In this document: positions 19,341-29,282 of the stretch, piece by piece
Layout: each line of letters opens with the position of its first letter
How positions within the stretch are numbered: the stretch's first letter is position 1
Source: Burkholderiales bacterium
GTDB lineage: Bacteria; Pseudomonadota; Gammaproteobacteria; Burkholderiales; Eutrophovitaceae
DNA: 64,000 bases
Direction: 5' to 3'
Assembly: GCA_035560005.1 (NCBI GenBank)
Contig: DATMAN010000068.1
Span: 1 to 64,000 of the forward strand
The notes under the pieces: generated by a model
Told to the model about the DNA's origin: nothing
Databases searched by the model: none
Seen by the model: the letters and a program-made list of their open reading frames with translations, nothing else
Position numbers and translations under genes: made by a program

Positions 19341-20302
19341 TCTCCGCCGTCGAACACGCTGGCCAGTCCGCGCAGGGCCAGCGTCTGAGCCAGGATCACG
19401 TACGTCGGAATGGCGCGCAGGTACGCGCTGAAGCGGCCTTTGCATTCGAAGCGCGCGCGAAACGGCGAACGCCCGAAGTAGTCCCCCAGCTTGGGAACGA
19501 TGCCACCGCCGATGTAGAGGCCGCCGCGCGCCCCCAAGGTGACGGCGAGATTGGCCGCGGCGGTTCCGAGCATGGCGCAGAACATCTCCAGAGTCTGCAC
19601 GCAACGCGCCTCGCCGCCCCCCAGCGCCTGCCGGGTGATCTGCGCCGGGTCGGCGAAAGCCGGCCGCGCCCCGTCGAGCTCGCACAGCGCGCAATAGAGA
19701 TTGAGCAGCCCGGGACCGCTCACCAGGCGCTCGGTCGACACGTGCTCGCCGAAACGCCGGCGCAGAACCCGCAGCACGGCGTCTTCGCGTTCGCTCATCG
19801 GACTGAAGGCGGTGTGTCCGCCTTCGCCTTGGATGGCGAGCCAGCGGCGCCCGTGCGGCAGCAGACCCGATACCCCCAGCCCGGTGCCGGCGCCGATGAC
19901 GCCGATCGCCGCGCCGGGCACGGGCGCGCCGGCACCGATCTGCTGCTTTTCGGTGTCCTTCAGCAACGGCACGCCAAGCGCGAGCGCGGTGAAATCGTTG
20001 ATCACTTCGAAGCGCCGCAGCGCCAGGGCCCGGCGCGTCGCCTCGATGGAGAAACCCCAAGGACCATTGGTGAGCCGAACGAAGTCGCCGGTGATCCCGG
20101 TGGCCACGTCGAATGCCGCTTCATGGACGACAGGGCAGCCTGCGTCGGCGAGATAGCGACGCACGGCTTCCACCGGGCCGGGAAAATCGGCGCACAGCAA
20201 AGTGCGCTCGTGCTGCGGCTCGATGCTGCCCGCCGCCACCAGCGCAAAGCGCACGTGCGTGCCGCCGACATCAGCGACGAGCCGGGGAGGTGGCTCGGTC
20301 AT
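19337..20302 (-). CDS. glk: Glucokinase (Glk family, not ROK)
   Basis: 321 residues. It phosphorylates glucose with ATP. N-terminal phosphate loop LVADVGGTHVRFAL, catalytic Asp in EVINDFTALALG, sugar-binding GEGGHTAFSP, and adenosine motif YIGGGIVPKLGDYF; these are E. coli-type Glk signatures. It lies 20 bp after tkt and overlaps SemiSWEET by four bases. Together with the convergent sugar ABC transporter it suggests glucose import, phosphorylation and entry to the pentose-phosphate route. Confidence 0.94.
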   Translation of the reverse strand: MTEPPPRLVADVGGTHVRFALVAAGSIEPQHERTLLCADFPGPVEAVRRYLADAGCPVVHEAAFDVATGITGDFVRLTNGPWGFSIEATRRALALRRFEVINDFTALALGVPLLKDTEKQQIGAGAPVPGAAIGVIGAGTGLGVSGLLPHGRRWLAIQGEGGHTAFSPMSEREDAVLRVLRRRFGEHVSTERLVSGPGLLNLYCALCELDGARPAFADPAQITRQALGGGEARCVQTLEMFCAMLGTAAANLAVTLGARGGLYIGGGIVPKLGDYFGRSPFRARFECKGRFSAYLRAIPTYVILAQTLALRGLASVFDGGE

Positions 20303-20322
20303 GACCAGGCCACGCCGATGCG

Positions 20323-22323
20323 CTAAGCCCCGAGCACGCTGTGCACCGCAGCCGCCACGGCCTCGGCGGTGAAACCGAAATGCTTGAACAGCTCGCCGGC
20401 CGGGGCCGACTCGCCGAAGCGGTCGATGCCGACCACCGCACCCTTCAGACCCACGTACTTACGCCAGAAATCGGTCACGCCTGCCTCCACGGCCACGCGC
20501 GGCAGGCCGACGGGCAGCACGGCCGCACGATACGCCGCGTCCTGGCGGTCGAAGACGCTGGTACACGGCATCGATACCACGCGCACCGCGACCCCTTGCT
20601 GCGCCAGCAGTTGGCGCGCCTCCATGGCCAGTGCCACTTCGGAGCCGGTCGCGATGATGATCGCCTGCGGCCGTTCGGCATCCGCAAGCACGTAACCGCC
20701 GCGCCGAATGACTTTGAGCTGCTCCGGCGAACGGGCCTGATGCGGGACGTTCTGGCGCGTGAGTAGCAGACTGGTGGGCCCGTCGCGGCGTTCGATGGCG
20801 GCAATCCACGCCGCCGCGGTCTCCACCGCGTCGCACGGACGCCAGACGTCCATGTGGGGGATGTAACGCAAGCTCGCCGCGTGCTCGACCGGCTGGTGGG
20901 TGGGGCCATCCTCGCCCAGCCCGATCGAGTCATGGGTAAAAACGAAGATGCTGCCGACTTTCATCAGCGCCGCCAGCCGCAGCGCGCTGCGCGCGTAATC
21001 GGAGAACACGAGAAACGTCCCGGCATAGGGGATGAATCCGCCGTGCAGGGCGAACCCGTTCACCGCCGCGGCCATGGCGAACTCGCGCACTCCGTAGAAG
21101 ACGTAGTTGCCGCCGGCTTCGCGCGTCACCGGCCTGGAACCGGACCACATGGTCAGGTTCGAGCCTGCGAGGTCGGCCGAGCCGCCGATTAGCTCCGGAA
21201 GCGCCGGCCCGAACGCCTCGAGCGCGTTCTGCGATGCCTTGCGCGTGGCGATCTTCTCCGCCTTCTGGCCCAGGTTGGCGAGCAACGCCTGGGCACGTTC
21301 ATTCCAGTCCGGCGGCAGCCGGCCGTGCATGCGGCGCGTCAGTTCCTCGGCTTCCTGCGGATAGCGGCGCGAATAGGCGCGCAGCTTCTCGTTCCACTGC
21401 GCTTCGAGCTGGGCTCCGCGGCCGCGTGCGTCCCAGGCCCGGTAGATTTCCTCCGGAATCGCGAACGGCGGATGGTGCCAGCCCAGGGCCGCGCGCGCTG
21501 CGGCGACCTCCTCCTCGCCAAGGGGCGCACCGTGGGCCGCGCCGGTGTTCTGCTTGTTGGGCGCGCCCTTGGCGATCACCGTCTTGCAGCACACCAGCGA
21601 GGGTTTATCAGTGACCGATCGAGCCTCGCGAATGGCGCGGTCCACCGCGTCGAAGTCGTGCCCGTCCACGCCGTCGATGACGTGCCAGCCGTAGGCCTCG
21701 AAACGCTTGTGGGTCTCGTCCGAGAACCACAGGCTGATATGCGCCTTCTCGGAGTCGATGGAAATGCCGTTGTCGTCGTAGATCACGATGAGCTTGCCCA
21801 GTCCGAGCACGCCGGCGAGCGAACAGGCTTCGTGCGAGATGCCCTCCATCAGGCAGCCGTCGCCCGCAAAGACATATGTATGGTGATCGACGATGTCGAA
21901 GCCCGGCCGGTTGAAGCGGGCGGCGAGCAGCTTTTCGGCCAGCGCCAGACCCACGGCATTGGCCAGCCCCTGGCCCAGTGGTCCGGTGGTAGTCTCCACG
22001 CCCGGCGTCACGCCGTACTCGGGATGACCGGGCGTTCGGGAGTGCAGTTGCCGGAACTGGCGCAACTCCTCGATCGGCAGGTCGTAGCCGGTGAGGTGCA
22101 GCACCGCGTAGAGCAGCATTGAGCCGTGACCGTTGGAGAGCACGAAGCGGTCGCGGTTGAACCATTGCGGATTGGTCGGATTGAAGCGCAGGTGATGGCG
22201 CCACAGGACCTCGGCAATGTCGGCCATCCCCATGGGCATGCCGGGATGTCCGGAGTTCGCCTTCTGCACCGCGTCCATCGCCAGCGCGCGAATGGCATTT
22301 GCCAGTTCGAGTCTTGTCGCCAT
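20323..22323 (-). CDS. tkt: Transketolase
   Basis: 666 residues (E. coli TktA 663). TPP enzyme of the pentose-phosphate and Calvin-type pathways. Signatures: [20 protein letters not shown], the TPP/Mg motif [13 protein letters not shown] ending near YDDNGIS, and [11 protein letters not shown] in the pyrimidine domain. The ATG at 22323 (AGGG upstream) was preferred to a GTG eight codons earlier because it matches family N-termini. In many betaproteobacteria tkt directly precedes gap; here glk, SemiSWEET and a sugar transporter intervene. Confidence 0.95.
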   Translation of the reverse strand: MATRLELANAIRALAMDAVQKANSGHPGMPMGMADIAEVLWRHHLRFNPTNPQWFNRDRFVLSNGHGSMLLYAVLHLTGYDLPIEELRQFRQLHSRTPGHPEYGVTPGVETTTGPLGQGLANAVGLALAEKLLAARFNRPGFDIVDHHTYVFAGDGCLMEGISHEACSLAGVLGLGKLIVIYDDNGISIDSEKAHISLWFSDETHKRFEAYGWHVIDGVDGHDFDAVDRAIREARSVTDKPSLVCCKTVIAKGAPNKQNTGAAHGAPLGEEEVAAARAALGWHHPPFAIPEEIYRAWDARGRGAQLEAQWNEKLRAYSRRYPQEAEELTRRMHGRLPPDWNERAQALLANLGQKAEKIATRKASQNALEAFGPALPELIGGSADLAGSNLTMWSGSRPVTREAGGNYVFYGVREFAMAAAVNGFALHGGFIPYAGTFLVFSDYARSALRLAALMKVGSIFVFTHDSIGLGEDGPTHQPVEHAASLRYIPHMDVWRPCDAVETAAAWIAAIERRDGPTSLLLTRQNVPHQARSPEQLKVIRRGGYVLADAERPQAIIIATGSEVALAMEARQLLAQQGVAVRVVSMPCTSVFDRQDAAYRAAVLPVGLPRVAVEAGVTDFWRKYVGLKGAVVGIDRFGESAPAGELFKHFGFTAEAVAAAVHSVLGA

Positions 22324-22438
22324 TGCCTGCCCTGAGAGGAGGAACACAAGGACCCCGCGAGCGGGATCGCAGTGTCCGCGATTCTAGCGCAGCAGCGCTG
22401 GCAGACCCCCGCGATGCCGAGGCGGCAGGACCTGGAAC

Positions 22439-23698
22439 CTAATCGTCGCTGCGCCGGGGCAGCTTCACGCCGAGTTGCCTCAGCTTGCGGTACAGATGCG
22501 TGCGCTCCATGCCCACCCTGGCCGCCACGCGACTGATGTTGCCGCCTTCGCGCCCGAGGTGGTATTCGAAGTAGATGCGCTCGAATGCGTCGCGCGCCTC
22601 GCGCAGTTCGCGGTCCAGCGGCAGAGACAGCGCGGCGCTGGGCAGCGGCGCCTCCAGCGTGGCCAGCGCATGCGTTACATCGGCGAGGCCGATCTCGGCG
22701 CCGCTGGCAAGTTGAGCGCAGGTCTTGACGACGCTTTCGAGCTGCACCAGGTTGCCGGGCCAGTGGTAGTTGCGCAGCGCGTTCAGCGCCGCTGTGTTGA
22801 AGCTGCGGGGCGGCGATTCCTTGGCCTCCACGACCCGCGCAAGGATCAGGCTGGCGAGTTCTGGCACGTCTTCGGCGCGCTCGCGCAGGCTGGGAACGCG
22901 CACGATGAGTCCGGCGAGCACTGCATAGAGCCGCGGATCGAACTCGCCGGCCGCGATGCGATCCGGCAGCGACGCCGAGGTGGCCGAGAGCACGCGCACC
23001 GCGGCTTGCTCCAGCCGACCCATCTCCTGCAGCAGGCGCAGTTGCGTTTCGCGATCGAGTTCGTGCACAGCGCGCAAGAACAGCACGCCTTCCGCGGCGC
23101 GCTGCGGCAGCGTCTCGGCCTCCGCGAGCAGCCTCGCCCCATCCTCCGGAGCGACCCACGGCGTGTTGGGCGCGTGCAGGTGACGCGCGCACAGTTCCGC
23201 CCCGGCCCCCGGCTCGGCCACGAACAGCACCGAGGTGCGCAACCCCTTCAACCGCTCTAGCTGGGAGCGCAGCCTTTCCACCGCCAGCGATTTGCCCACT
23301 ATGACCAGCGCCGGTGCCACCGGGCCGCGAGTGGCGCCCTGCCGCAAGGCCGAACCCACGGTCGCCAGCAGCTTCTGCAATGCGATCGGTTTTTCCAGAA
23401 AGGCGTAGGCGCCGATGCGGGTCGCTTCCACGGCGGTATCGATGGTGCCGTGGCCGGACATCATGACCACGGGCATGGTGAGCTGGCCGGTGGCGGCCCA
23501 TTCCTTGAGCAAGGTCACGCCATCGGTGTCCGGCATCCAGATATCAAGCAGCACGAGATCGGGCCGCGAGCGCGAGCGCAACTGGCGAGCTTCCTGAGCA
23601 TTCTGCGCCAGTCGCACCTGGTGACCTTCGTCACGCAGGATCTCGGAGAGCAGCTCGCGGATGCCGACTTCGTCGTCGACGACCAGGATCTGGCTCAC
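22439..23698 (-). CDS. ntrX: NtrX-type response regulator with degenerate AAA+ domain
   Basis: 419 residues. The receiver domain (1-120) is intact: acidic pair at Asp8/Asp9, phospho-acceptor Asp52, Lys103. The central AAA+ region (about 130-300) is broken. Walker A reads AEPGAGAE with Ala at the Lys position, the GAFTGA loop that contacts sigma-54 is missing with some 25 residues, and Walker B reads VLFLRA instead of LFLDE. The Fis-type helix-turn-helix (about 385-408, NISRVAARVGMERTHLYRKL) is intact. It probably binds DNA but cannot activate sigma-54 promoters as an ATPase. The GTG start overlaps the ntrY stop by four bases, so sensor and regulator are coupled. Confidence 0.88.
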   Translation of the reverse strand: MSQILVVDDEVGIRELLSEILRDEGHQVRLAQNAQEARQLRSRSRPDLVLLDIWMPDTDGVTLLKEWAATGQLTMPVVMMSGHGTIDTAVEATRIGAYAFLEKPIALQKLLATVGSALRQGATRGPVAPALVIVGKSLAVERLRSQLERLKGLRTSVLFVAEPGAGAELCARHLHAPNTPWVAPEDGARLLAEAETLPQRAAEGVLFLRAVHELDRETQLRLLQEMGRLEQAAVRVLSATSASLPDRIAAGEFDPRLYAVLAGLIVRVPSLRERAEDVPELASLILARVVEAKESPPRSFNTAALNALRNYHWPGNLVQLESVVKTCAQLASGAEIGLADVTHALATLEAPLPSAALSLPLDRELREARDAFERIYFEYHLGREGGNISRVAARVGMERTHLYRKLRQLGVKLPRRSDD

Positions 23699-25890
23699 TG
23701 GTTGATCGCCTTGGGCGCGCTCGGCGCTATGGCCGAGGCGCGCGGCAGCACGATTTCGACGCACGCCCCGCCGCGGGCGGAGTTGGCGACCGAAATCGTC
23801 CCATTGTGTTCCTCGACGATCTTCTTGACGATCGCCAGCCCCAGGCCGGTGCCCTTGGTCTTGGTCGTCACGTAGGGCTCGAACAGGCGGCCGATCAGCG
23901 CTTCGGGAAAGCCGGGGCCGTTGTCGATCACGCTTACGCGCACCCCGCCCTCGATCGCCTGGGTGCGCACCGTCACCCGCGGCACGGAGCTGCCGACGAC
24001 CGCGTGTTCCGCGTTCTGCAGCAGGTTGTGGATCACCTGCCGCAGCTTGCCGGAGTCGCCAGCCACGGAAGGCAAACCCGGCTCCAAGTCGGGCACGAGC
24101 TGCATGCGCGAAGCGGCATACAGGTCGAGCACCTCGCGGATCAGCAGGTTCAGATCCACCGGCCGCAGGTCCGGCTCGGGGGAGCGGGCGTAAAGGCTGA
24201 AGGCGTCCACCATGCCCTTGAGCGCGGCCACCTGGTTCACGATCGTCTGTGTCAGGCGGCGCAGCAAGTCGGCTTCGGCAGCTTCGAGCCGACCCGCGAG
24301 ACGGTGCTCGATGCGTTCCGCCGAAAGCTGAATGGGCGTCAACGGATTCTTGATCTCGTGCGCCAGCCGGCGAGCCACCTCGCCCCATGCGGCATAGCGT
24401 TGTGCCTGCAGCAGATGCGTGATGTCGTCGAACACCACCACGCAGCCCAGTTCTCCGTCGGACGCAAGGCTCGATCCACGCAGCAGCAGGACCTGCTTGC
24501 CGGTTTGCGTGTGGACTTCGATCTGCTGCTCCCAGGAACCGCCGCGCGAGCGCGCAAACAGCGCCTGCGCGGCGCGCCCCACCCTGGCCAGGCGCGGTGC
24601 AGCGCTGTCCCACTGCTCGGCCACGGTGCCGACCAGCGATCCGAGTTCCATGCCCAGAATGCGCTCGGCGCTGCGGTTGGCGGCGCGCAGCCGGAATTGC
24701 GCGTCGAACGAGATGACGCCGGCCGACAGATTGGCGAGCACGCCCTCGAGGTAGGCCTTGGCGGCGGCGAGTTCGTCGCGATGGCGTTGCGCAGCGGCCT
24801 GCGCTTCAGCGAGCTGGCGCGTCATGGCGTTGAACGACTCGGTGAGCACGCCCAGTTCGTCGTGGGCGCGCACCGGTGAACGCTGACTGAAGTCGCCCTG
24901 CGCCACCGCGCGCGTGCCGGCGGCCAGGAATCCAAGCGGAGCCGAAAGTCTCTCGCTGAACATGATCGCGAGCAGCAACGCCGAGAGCAGCGCCAGCCCC
25001 AGCGAAAGAGTGAGCGTCAAGGTGTACAGGCGCTTCAGTCCGCCGCGCGAGAACGACAGCTCCTGGTAGTCCCGATAGGCTTCCTGCACCATGGCCGCGT
25101 CGCGCGCCAGTTGCGGGGCAACCGGGTGCATCAGCTGCAGCGCCAGTGTGCGACCCGCGCGATCGTTGACCGGTACGACCACCCGCAGGTGCAACTCACC
25201 CGGACCCGCTTCTTCGATTGCCGAATACGGTCGCTGCATGCGCACCTGCCGCAGCACCGTGGGCGATGGCAGCCTGGGCATCAACTCCTTGGGATCCACG
25301 CTGGAAAAGGCGAGGATGGTGCCGTCGCCCGCGAGCAGGGCCGCCTGGTGCGCCGCGGCTTGCTCGCGCAGAAGATCCAGCGCCGCCACCTGCCTGGCGC
25401 CGCCCTGATCGGCGAGCGCTAACGCCATCGTGTCGGCCTTGGCGCGCAGTTCGCGCAGCCGCGCCTCCAGCGTAAGGCGCCCGAGGCTCAAGCCGCCTTC
25501 GAGCGCCTTGTCGACCCGGACATCGAACCAGGATTCGATGGAACGCGCCAGGAACTGCACTGAGACCGCGTACACCAGCACGCCGGGCAAGACGGCGACC
25601 AGGGAGAACAGCAACGTTAGCCGCAGCGTCAGCTTGGAGCCGAAGACGCGCGCGCGCACCCGCCGCCGCAGCACCAGGAGCTGATAACCCACGAGCAGCA
25701 TCAGCACCACCATCATCGCCACGCCGAGCCCGAGCAGCAGCGGCAGATCCTCCGCGAACAGGCTCGTGTTGGCGCTGGCGGTCGACAGCAGATAGAGCAT
25801 CGACGCACCCAGCCCGAGCGCGACCGCAGCCAGCAGACGCATGCCTCGTGTCATGAGCAGCCGGCGCAACCGGCGCACGCTCTCCTTCAT
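23695..25890 (-). CDS. ntrY: NtrY-type sensor histidine kinase
   Basis: 731 residues. Three N-terminal helices (about 15-38, 47-72, 87-113), a roughly 150-residue periplasmic region, a fourth helix, HAMP (SERLSAPLGFLAAGTRAVA), a PAS-like segment (LSAGVISFDAQFRLRAANRS), the His phospho-acceptor in ARRLAHEIKNPLTPIQLS, then the ATP-binding N box NLLQNAEHAV, DNGPGFP and GTGLGLAIVKK. This is the NtrY layout, used for nitrogen or redox/envelope responses. The ATG at 25890 overlaps the DUF4390 stop (ATGA), fixing the start over a longer in-frame option. Confidence 0.92.
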   Translation of the reverse strand: MKESVRRLRRLLMTRGMRLLAAVALGLGASMLYLLSTASANTSLFAEDLPLLLGLGVAMMVVLMLLVGYQLLVLRRRVRARVFGSKLTLRLTLLFSLVAVLPGVLVYAVSVQFLARSIESWFDVRVDKALEGGLSLGRLTLEARLRELRAKADTMALALADQGGARQVAALDLLREQAAAHQAALLAGDGTILAFSSVDPKELMPRLPSPTVLRQVRMQRPYSAIEEAGPGELHLRVVVPVNDRAGRTLALQLMHPVAPQLARDAAMVQEAYRDYQELSFSRGGLKRLYTLTLTLSLGLALLSALLLAIMFSERLSAPLGFLAAGTRAVAQGDFSQRSPVRAHDELGVLTESFNAMTRQLAEAQAAAQRHRDELAAAKAYLEGVLANLSAGVISFDAQFRLRAANRSAERILGMELGSLVGTVAEQWDSAAPRLARVGRAAQALFARSRGGSWEQQIEVHTQTGKQVLLLRGSSLASDGELGCVVVFDDITHLLQAQRYAAWGEVARRLAHEIKNPLTPIQLSAERIEHRLAGRLEAAEADLLRRLTQTIVNQVAALKGMVDAFSLYARSPEPDLRPVDLNLLIREVLDLYAASRMQLVPDLEPGLPSVAGDSGKLRQVIHNLLQNAEHAVVGSSVPRVTVRTQAIEGGVRVSVIDNGPGFPEALIGRLFEPYVTTKTKGTGLGLAIVKKIVEEHNGTISVANSARGGACVEIVLPRASAIAPSAPKAINQ

Positions 25891-26468
25891 GGCGTCAAGG
25901 TCCAGCGATACCATTCGGAGGCGAGGCTCCAATCACGCGACGCCAACGCGTCGATCTGGAACGGCTTGGGCAGCTGCTTGGTGTCCAGCGCCATGCGGAT
26001 CTGGGCCTCGTAGACCCTGCCGCTGACCAGCGCGTCGGTGTCGAGCACCCGCCGCCGGCTGAAGCGACCCAGCAGCGCGAGCGCTTCTTCCAGCGTATCG
26101 AAGCTCTGGTGAAGCGAGTCGATACTCAGCCGGTACTGGCGCGTGAGCGCGTTGTAGGCCAGGCGATAGCGCTGCTCGTGGGCAACGATGCGACGGTTCC
26201 ACAGGTACAGGGTATACCAGCGCGGATAGATGACCTCGAACTGCACGACGAAATGCAGAGCCACGCCGCGAACCAGCGCCTCCTCGAGCGTCGAGTTCAG
26301 CTCGACTTCGAAGTTCGCCGAAAGATAGTACTCGCCTGCATTGGCGACGAGTTCCGCGGACTTGACGTGAATACCTTGCCCGGCCGAATTGAACGACCAC
26401 AACAGCGCCAGCACACCGAGCAGCCGAGGCAGGTCAGGCCTTTTCCAGTAGGGCGTGAAAGAAACCAT
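25887..26468 (-). CDS. DUF4390 family protein
   Basis: 193 residues with one N-terminal hydrophobic segment (LPRLLGVLALLWSFNSAG, likely signal peptide or anchor) and a beta-rich exported domain with the family pattern VVQFEVIYPRWYTLYLW and LDTKQLPKPFQIDAL. The family is uncharacterised but in betaproteobacteria is found almost always between rsmB and ntrYX, as here. It overlaps rsmB by 35 bases and ntrY by four. The genomic constancy suggests a role connected with what NtrY senses in the envelope. Confidence 0.88.
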   Translation of the reverse strand: MVSFTPYWKRPDLPRLLGVLALLWSFNSAGQGIHVKSAELVANAGEYYLSANFEVELNSTLEEALVRGVALHFVVQFEVIYPRWYTLYLWNRRIVAHEQRYRLAYNALTRQYRLSIDSLHQSFDTLEEALALLGRFSRRRVLDTDALVSGRVYEAQIRMALDTKQLPKPFQIDALASRDWSLASEWYRWTLTP

Positions 26469-27693
26469 CGTGCTCTTCAGTGGGGAGCAGCAGTCCGCCG
26501 CCGGCGCAGGCGGGGGGAAGGAGGCGGGCGTCGGGATGCCGCGCCGTGAAACCCTCGATCTGCGTCTGACTCTCCTCTCTGAAGATCGAGCAGGTGACGT
26601 AGAGCAATTTACCACCGGGGCGCACGACCTGCCACAACGCGTCCAGCAGCGCGGACTGTTGCGCGCAGAAGCGCGCAATGTCGTCCGGGCGCCTCAACCA
26701 CTTGATGTCGGGATGACGGCGCACTACTCCGGAGGCCGAGCAGGGCGCATCGAGCAGGACCCGGTCGTACGGCCTGCCATCCCACCACTGCGCCGGCGCC
26801 GCCGCGTCGGCTACGCGAACTTGCGCCGCAAGGCCCAGGCGGGAAAGATTCTCTTCGATGCGCGCCGCGCGCAGCGGATCGCGATCCAGCGCGAGGAGAT
26901 CGATGTCGGCGAGCTCCAGCAGATGCGCAGCCTTGCCTCCCGGCGCGGCACAGGCATCCAGCACGCGCATCCCGGCGCGCGCTTGGAGCATGGGCGCCGC
27001 AAGCTGGGCGCCGGCGTCCTGCACCGAGACCTCGCCTGCGCTGAAGCCGGGCAACCCCTCAACTGGCACCGGCTGCGCCAGAATCACGCCCGATTCCCCA
27101 ACCGGTCTGGCATCCATCGATGCGGCCTTGAGCTTTCTCAGGTAGTCCTCGCGCGAGATGCGGCGGCGGTTCACGCGCAGGCTCATGGGCGGTTGTGTAT
27201 TTCCAAGCTCGAGTACGGCGGCGGCCGCAGCGCCGAGTTCCTGCTGCAGGCGCTCGATCCACCAGCCCGGGTAGGACCAGCGTGCTTGCGGGTCCTGTTG
27301 CGCGGAGGCGCGGATCTGCGCGCAGCGGCGCTGGTAGGCGCGCAAGATGGCGTTCGCGAAACGCTTTTGTGCGGCACCCCCGAGCGCGCCCGCGCATTGC
27401 ACGGCTTGATCGACCACTGCGTAAGGCGCTTCCGGTGTGTACTCCAGCTGATAGAGCGCGACGTAGAGCAGGGCCGACAATCGTGCATCCTTCGGCGGGT
27501 AGGGCGCCAGCATCGCCAAGGCGAAACGCAGGTAGCCGAGCTGACGCAGCGTGCCGTAGGAAAGCGCGCGTGCGGCCCGGCGCTCAGCATTGGCACCGAG
27601 CGTGGTCTCCGCGTCTTCCAACGCAACCGACAGGTTGCGCCCGGCGAGCACGCCCGCGACAGCTTCTGCGGCTAGGCGTTGCGCATTGAACAC
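26434..27693 (-). CDS. rsmB: 16S rRNA m5C967 methyltransferase
   Basis: 419 residues. NusB-like RNA-binding N-terminal domain (1-140), then a SAM-dependent m5C methyltransferase: SAM loop DACAAPGGKAAHLLEL, DAPCSASGVVRRHPDIKW with one Cys, and the second Cys in YVTCSIFREE. Methylates C967 of 16S rRNA. GTG start six bases after the fmt stop. The position downstream of def-fmt is the classical arrangement. Confidence 0.95.
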   Translation of the reverse strand: MFNAQRLAAEAVAGVLAGRNLSVALEDAETTLGANAERRAARALSYGTLRQLGYLRFALAMLAPYPPKDARLSALLYVALYQLEYTPEAPYAVVDQAVQCAGALGGAAQKRFANAILRAYQRRCAQIRASAQQDPQARWSYPGWWIERLQQELGAAAAAVLELGNTQPPMSLRVNRRRISREDYLRKLKAASMDARPVGESGVILAQPVPVEGLPGFSAGEVSVQDAGAQLAAPMLQARAGMRVLDACAAPGGKAAHLLELADIDLLALDRDPLRAARIEENLSRLGLAAQVRVADAAAPAQWWDGRPYDRVLLDAPCSASGVVRRHPDIKWLRRPDDIARFCAQQSALLDALWQVVRPGGKLLYVTCSIFREESQTQIEGFTARHPDARLLPPACAGGGLLLPTEEHDGFFHALLEKA

Positions 27694-27699
27694 GATCGC

Positions 27700-28632
27700 T
27701 CAAGCACCCAAACGCATTCCCGGCGCGAGCCGGTGACCGCGCAGGAACTCCTGGGCCCGCAGGCGTCGGCCCCCTGCTCGCTGCAGTTCGCTGATCGCCA
27801 AGGCGTCGGTCCCACAGGCGACGACGATTCCTCGCTCGTCGAGCGAGACGATCTGTCCCCCGGTTGCGCCAGCGGGCAGGGAGGCCAACTGCGCCGACCA
27901 GATCTTGATCCGCTCGCCGTTGAGCGTGGTTTGCGCGCCGGGAACCGGATTGAAGGCGCGTATCAGGCGTTCGATGGATTGCGCCGCACAGCTCCAGTCG
28001 ATGATGGCTTCTTCGTTGGCGATCCTCGGTGCATAGGTCGCACCGAGCGCCGCTTGCGGGCGCGGCTCGATCCGGCCGGCCTCGATATCCTCCAGCGTCC
28101 GGATCAGAAGTCGGGCGCCCAGCGCCGCAAGCCGGTCGTGCAGCGTACCCGCCGTGTCCCGCGAGCTGATCGCTACCCGCTCGGACAGATACACGGGGCC
28201 GGTGTCAAGACCGGCGTCCATGCGCATGATGCACACGCCGGTCTCGGAATCGCCCGCGAGCAGCGCGCGTTGAATCGGTGCCGCACCGCGCCAGCGCGGC
28301 AGCAACGAAGCGTGGACGTTGATGCAGCCGCGGACAAAGAGATCGAGAACGGCTTGCGGCAGGATTTTGCCGTACGCCACCACCACCATGGCGTCGGCAC
28401 CTGAGGCGCGCAGGCGCGCCAGCGCCGTTTCGTCTTTCAGCGTCGGAGGCTGGAACAGCTCGAGCCCGTGGCCTCGCGCGAGCGCTTTGACTTCGCTGAT
28501 GGTCTGGGTCATCCCCCGACCGGCAGGTCGATCCGGTTGAGTAAGCACCAACACTATTTCGTGGCGGCTGGCGATCAACGCCTGTAGGGCGACCGCGGCG
28601 AAGCCAGGCGTTCCGGCAAACACCAAGCGCAT
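27700..28632 (-). CDS. fmt: Methionyl-tRNA formyltransferase
   Basis: 310 residues. Formylates initiator Met-tRNA with 10-formyl-THF. N-terminus MRLVFAGTPGFAAVAL is typical; catalytic region INVHASLLPRWRGAAPIQRA with the essential Asn and His, then MDAGLDTGPVY. The C-terminal OB-like tRNA-binding domain follows from about residue 210. It lies 22 bp after def, so both N-terminal-processing enzymes are made together. Confidence 0.96.
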   Translation of the reverse strand: MRLVFAGTPGFAAVALQALIASRHEIVLVLTQPDRPAGRGMTQTISEVKALARGHGLELFQPPTLKDETALARLRASGADAMVVVAYGKILPQAVLDLFVRGCINVHASLLPRWRGAAPIQRALLAGDSETGVCIMRMDAGLDTGPVYLSERVAISSRDTAGTLHDRLAALGARLLIRTLEDIEAGRIEPRPQAALGATYAPRIANEEAIIDWSCAAQSIERLIRAFNPVPGAQTTLNGERIKIWSAQLASLPAGATGGQIVSLDERGIVVACGTDALAISELQRAGGRRLRAQEFLRGHRLAPGMRLGA

Positions 28633-28654
28633 CGCTAGAGGGGCCGCGCCGCGC

Positions 28655-29158
28655 TCAAAGGACTACGCGCTCCGCCTTCCTGAGCTTCTTGACGATGCGT
28701 TCGCGCTTGAGCGGCGAGAGGTATTCGACGAAGACCTTGCCGGCAAGATGATCCATCTCGTGCTGGATGCAGATCGCCAGCAGCCCGGACGCCTCCATTT
28801 CGAACGACCGGCCTTGCTGGTCGAGTGCACGCACGCGTACCCACTCCGCGCGCGTGACTGTCTCGAATACACCCGGCACGGACAGGCAGCCTTCCTCGCA
28901 CTCGGTCTGCCCACGTGATTCCAGGATTTCGGGGTTGATCAGCACCAGCAGGCGATCCTTGGTTTGCGAGATGTCGATCACGATCACCCGCAGATGGACA
29001 TCGATCTGGGTGGCAGCCAGCCCGATACCTGGCGCCGCATACATCGTTTCGGCCATGTCCGCGACCAGCGCGCGAATCTCGTCGTTGACTTCGCGCACCG
29101 GTGCCGCGACTTTGCGCAGTCGCGGATCGGGATAGCGAAGGATAGGGCGCAATGCCAT
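28655..29158 (-). CDS. def: Peptide deformylase
   Basis: 167 residues (E. coli 168). Removes the formyl group from nascent N-termini. All three family motifs are visible: [16 protein letters not shown] with the metal Cys, and QHEMDHLAG with both metal His and the catalytic Glu. First gene of def-fmt-rsmB-DUF4390-ntrYX; the divergent LysM gene begins 124 bp away across an unusually AT-rich promoter spacer. Confidence 0.97.
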   Translation of the reverse strand: MALRPILRYPDPRLRKVAAPVREVNDEIRALVADMAETMYAAPGIGLAATQIDVHLRVIVIDISQTKDRLLVLINPEILESRGQTECEEGCLSVPGVFETVTRAEWVRVRALDQQGRSFEMEASGLLAICIQHEMDHLAGKVFVEYLSPLKRERIVKKLRKAERVVL

Positions 29159-29282
29159 AAATGCTTGCTAATTTAATAGACTATATGCAGAATTTAAACC
29201 AAAGTATTTGATTGCTGCGGGAACCGCAGTTCGTCACGCACGATGACGCGCCATCGGCGCAACCAAGAAACGGGGGCCTAGG
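29159..29282. promoter_or_regulatory. AT-rich divergent promoter region, def / LysM gene
   Basis: 124-bp spacer whose first 50 bases are strikingly AT-rich for this genome (several TTTAA/TATAT runs), as expected for back-to-back promoters, although no pair of boxes stands out. CTGCGG (29215-29220) and CCGCAG (29224-29229) form a 6-bp inverted repeat with a three-base loop on the LysM side. Confidence 0.4.

Noticed and set aside
22324..22438. Spacer between tkt and ntrX examined for promoter or hairpin
   Set aside because: No convincing -35/-10 pair or terminator stem stood out.
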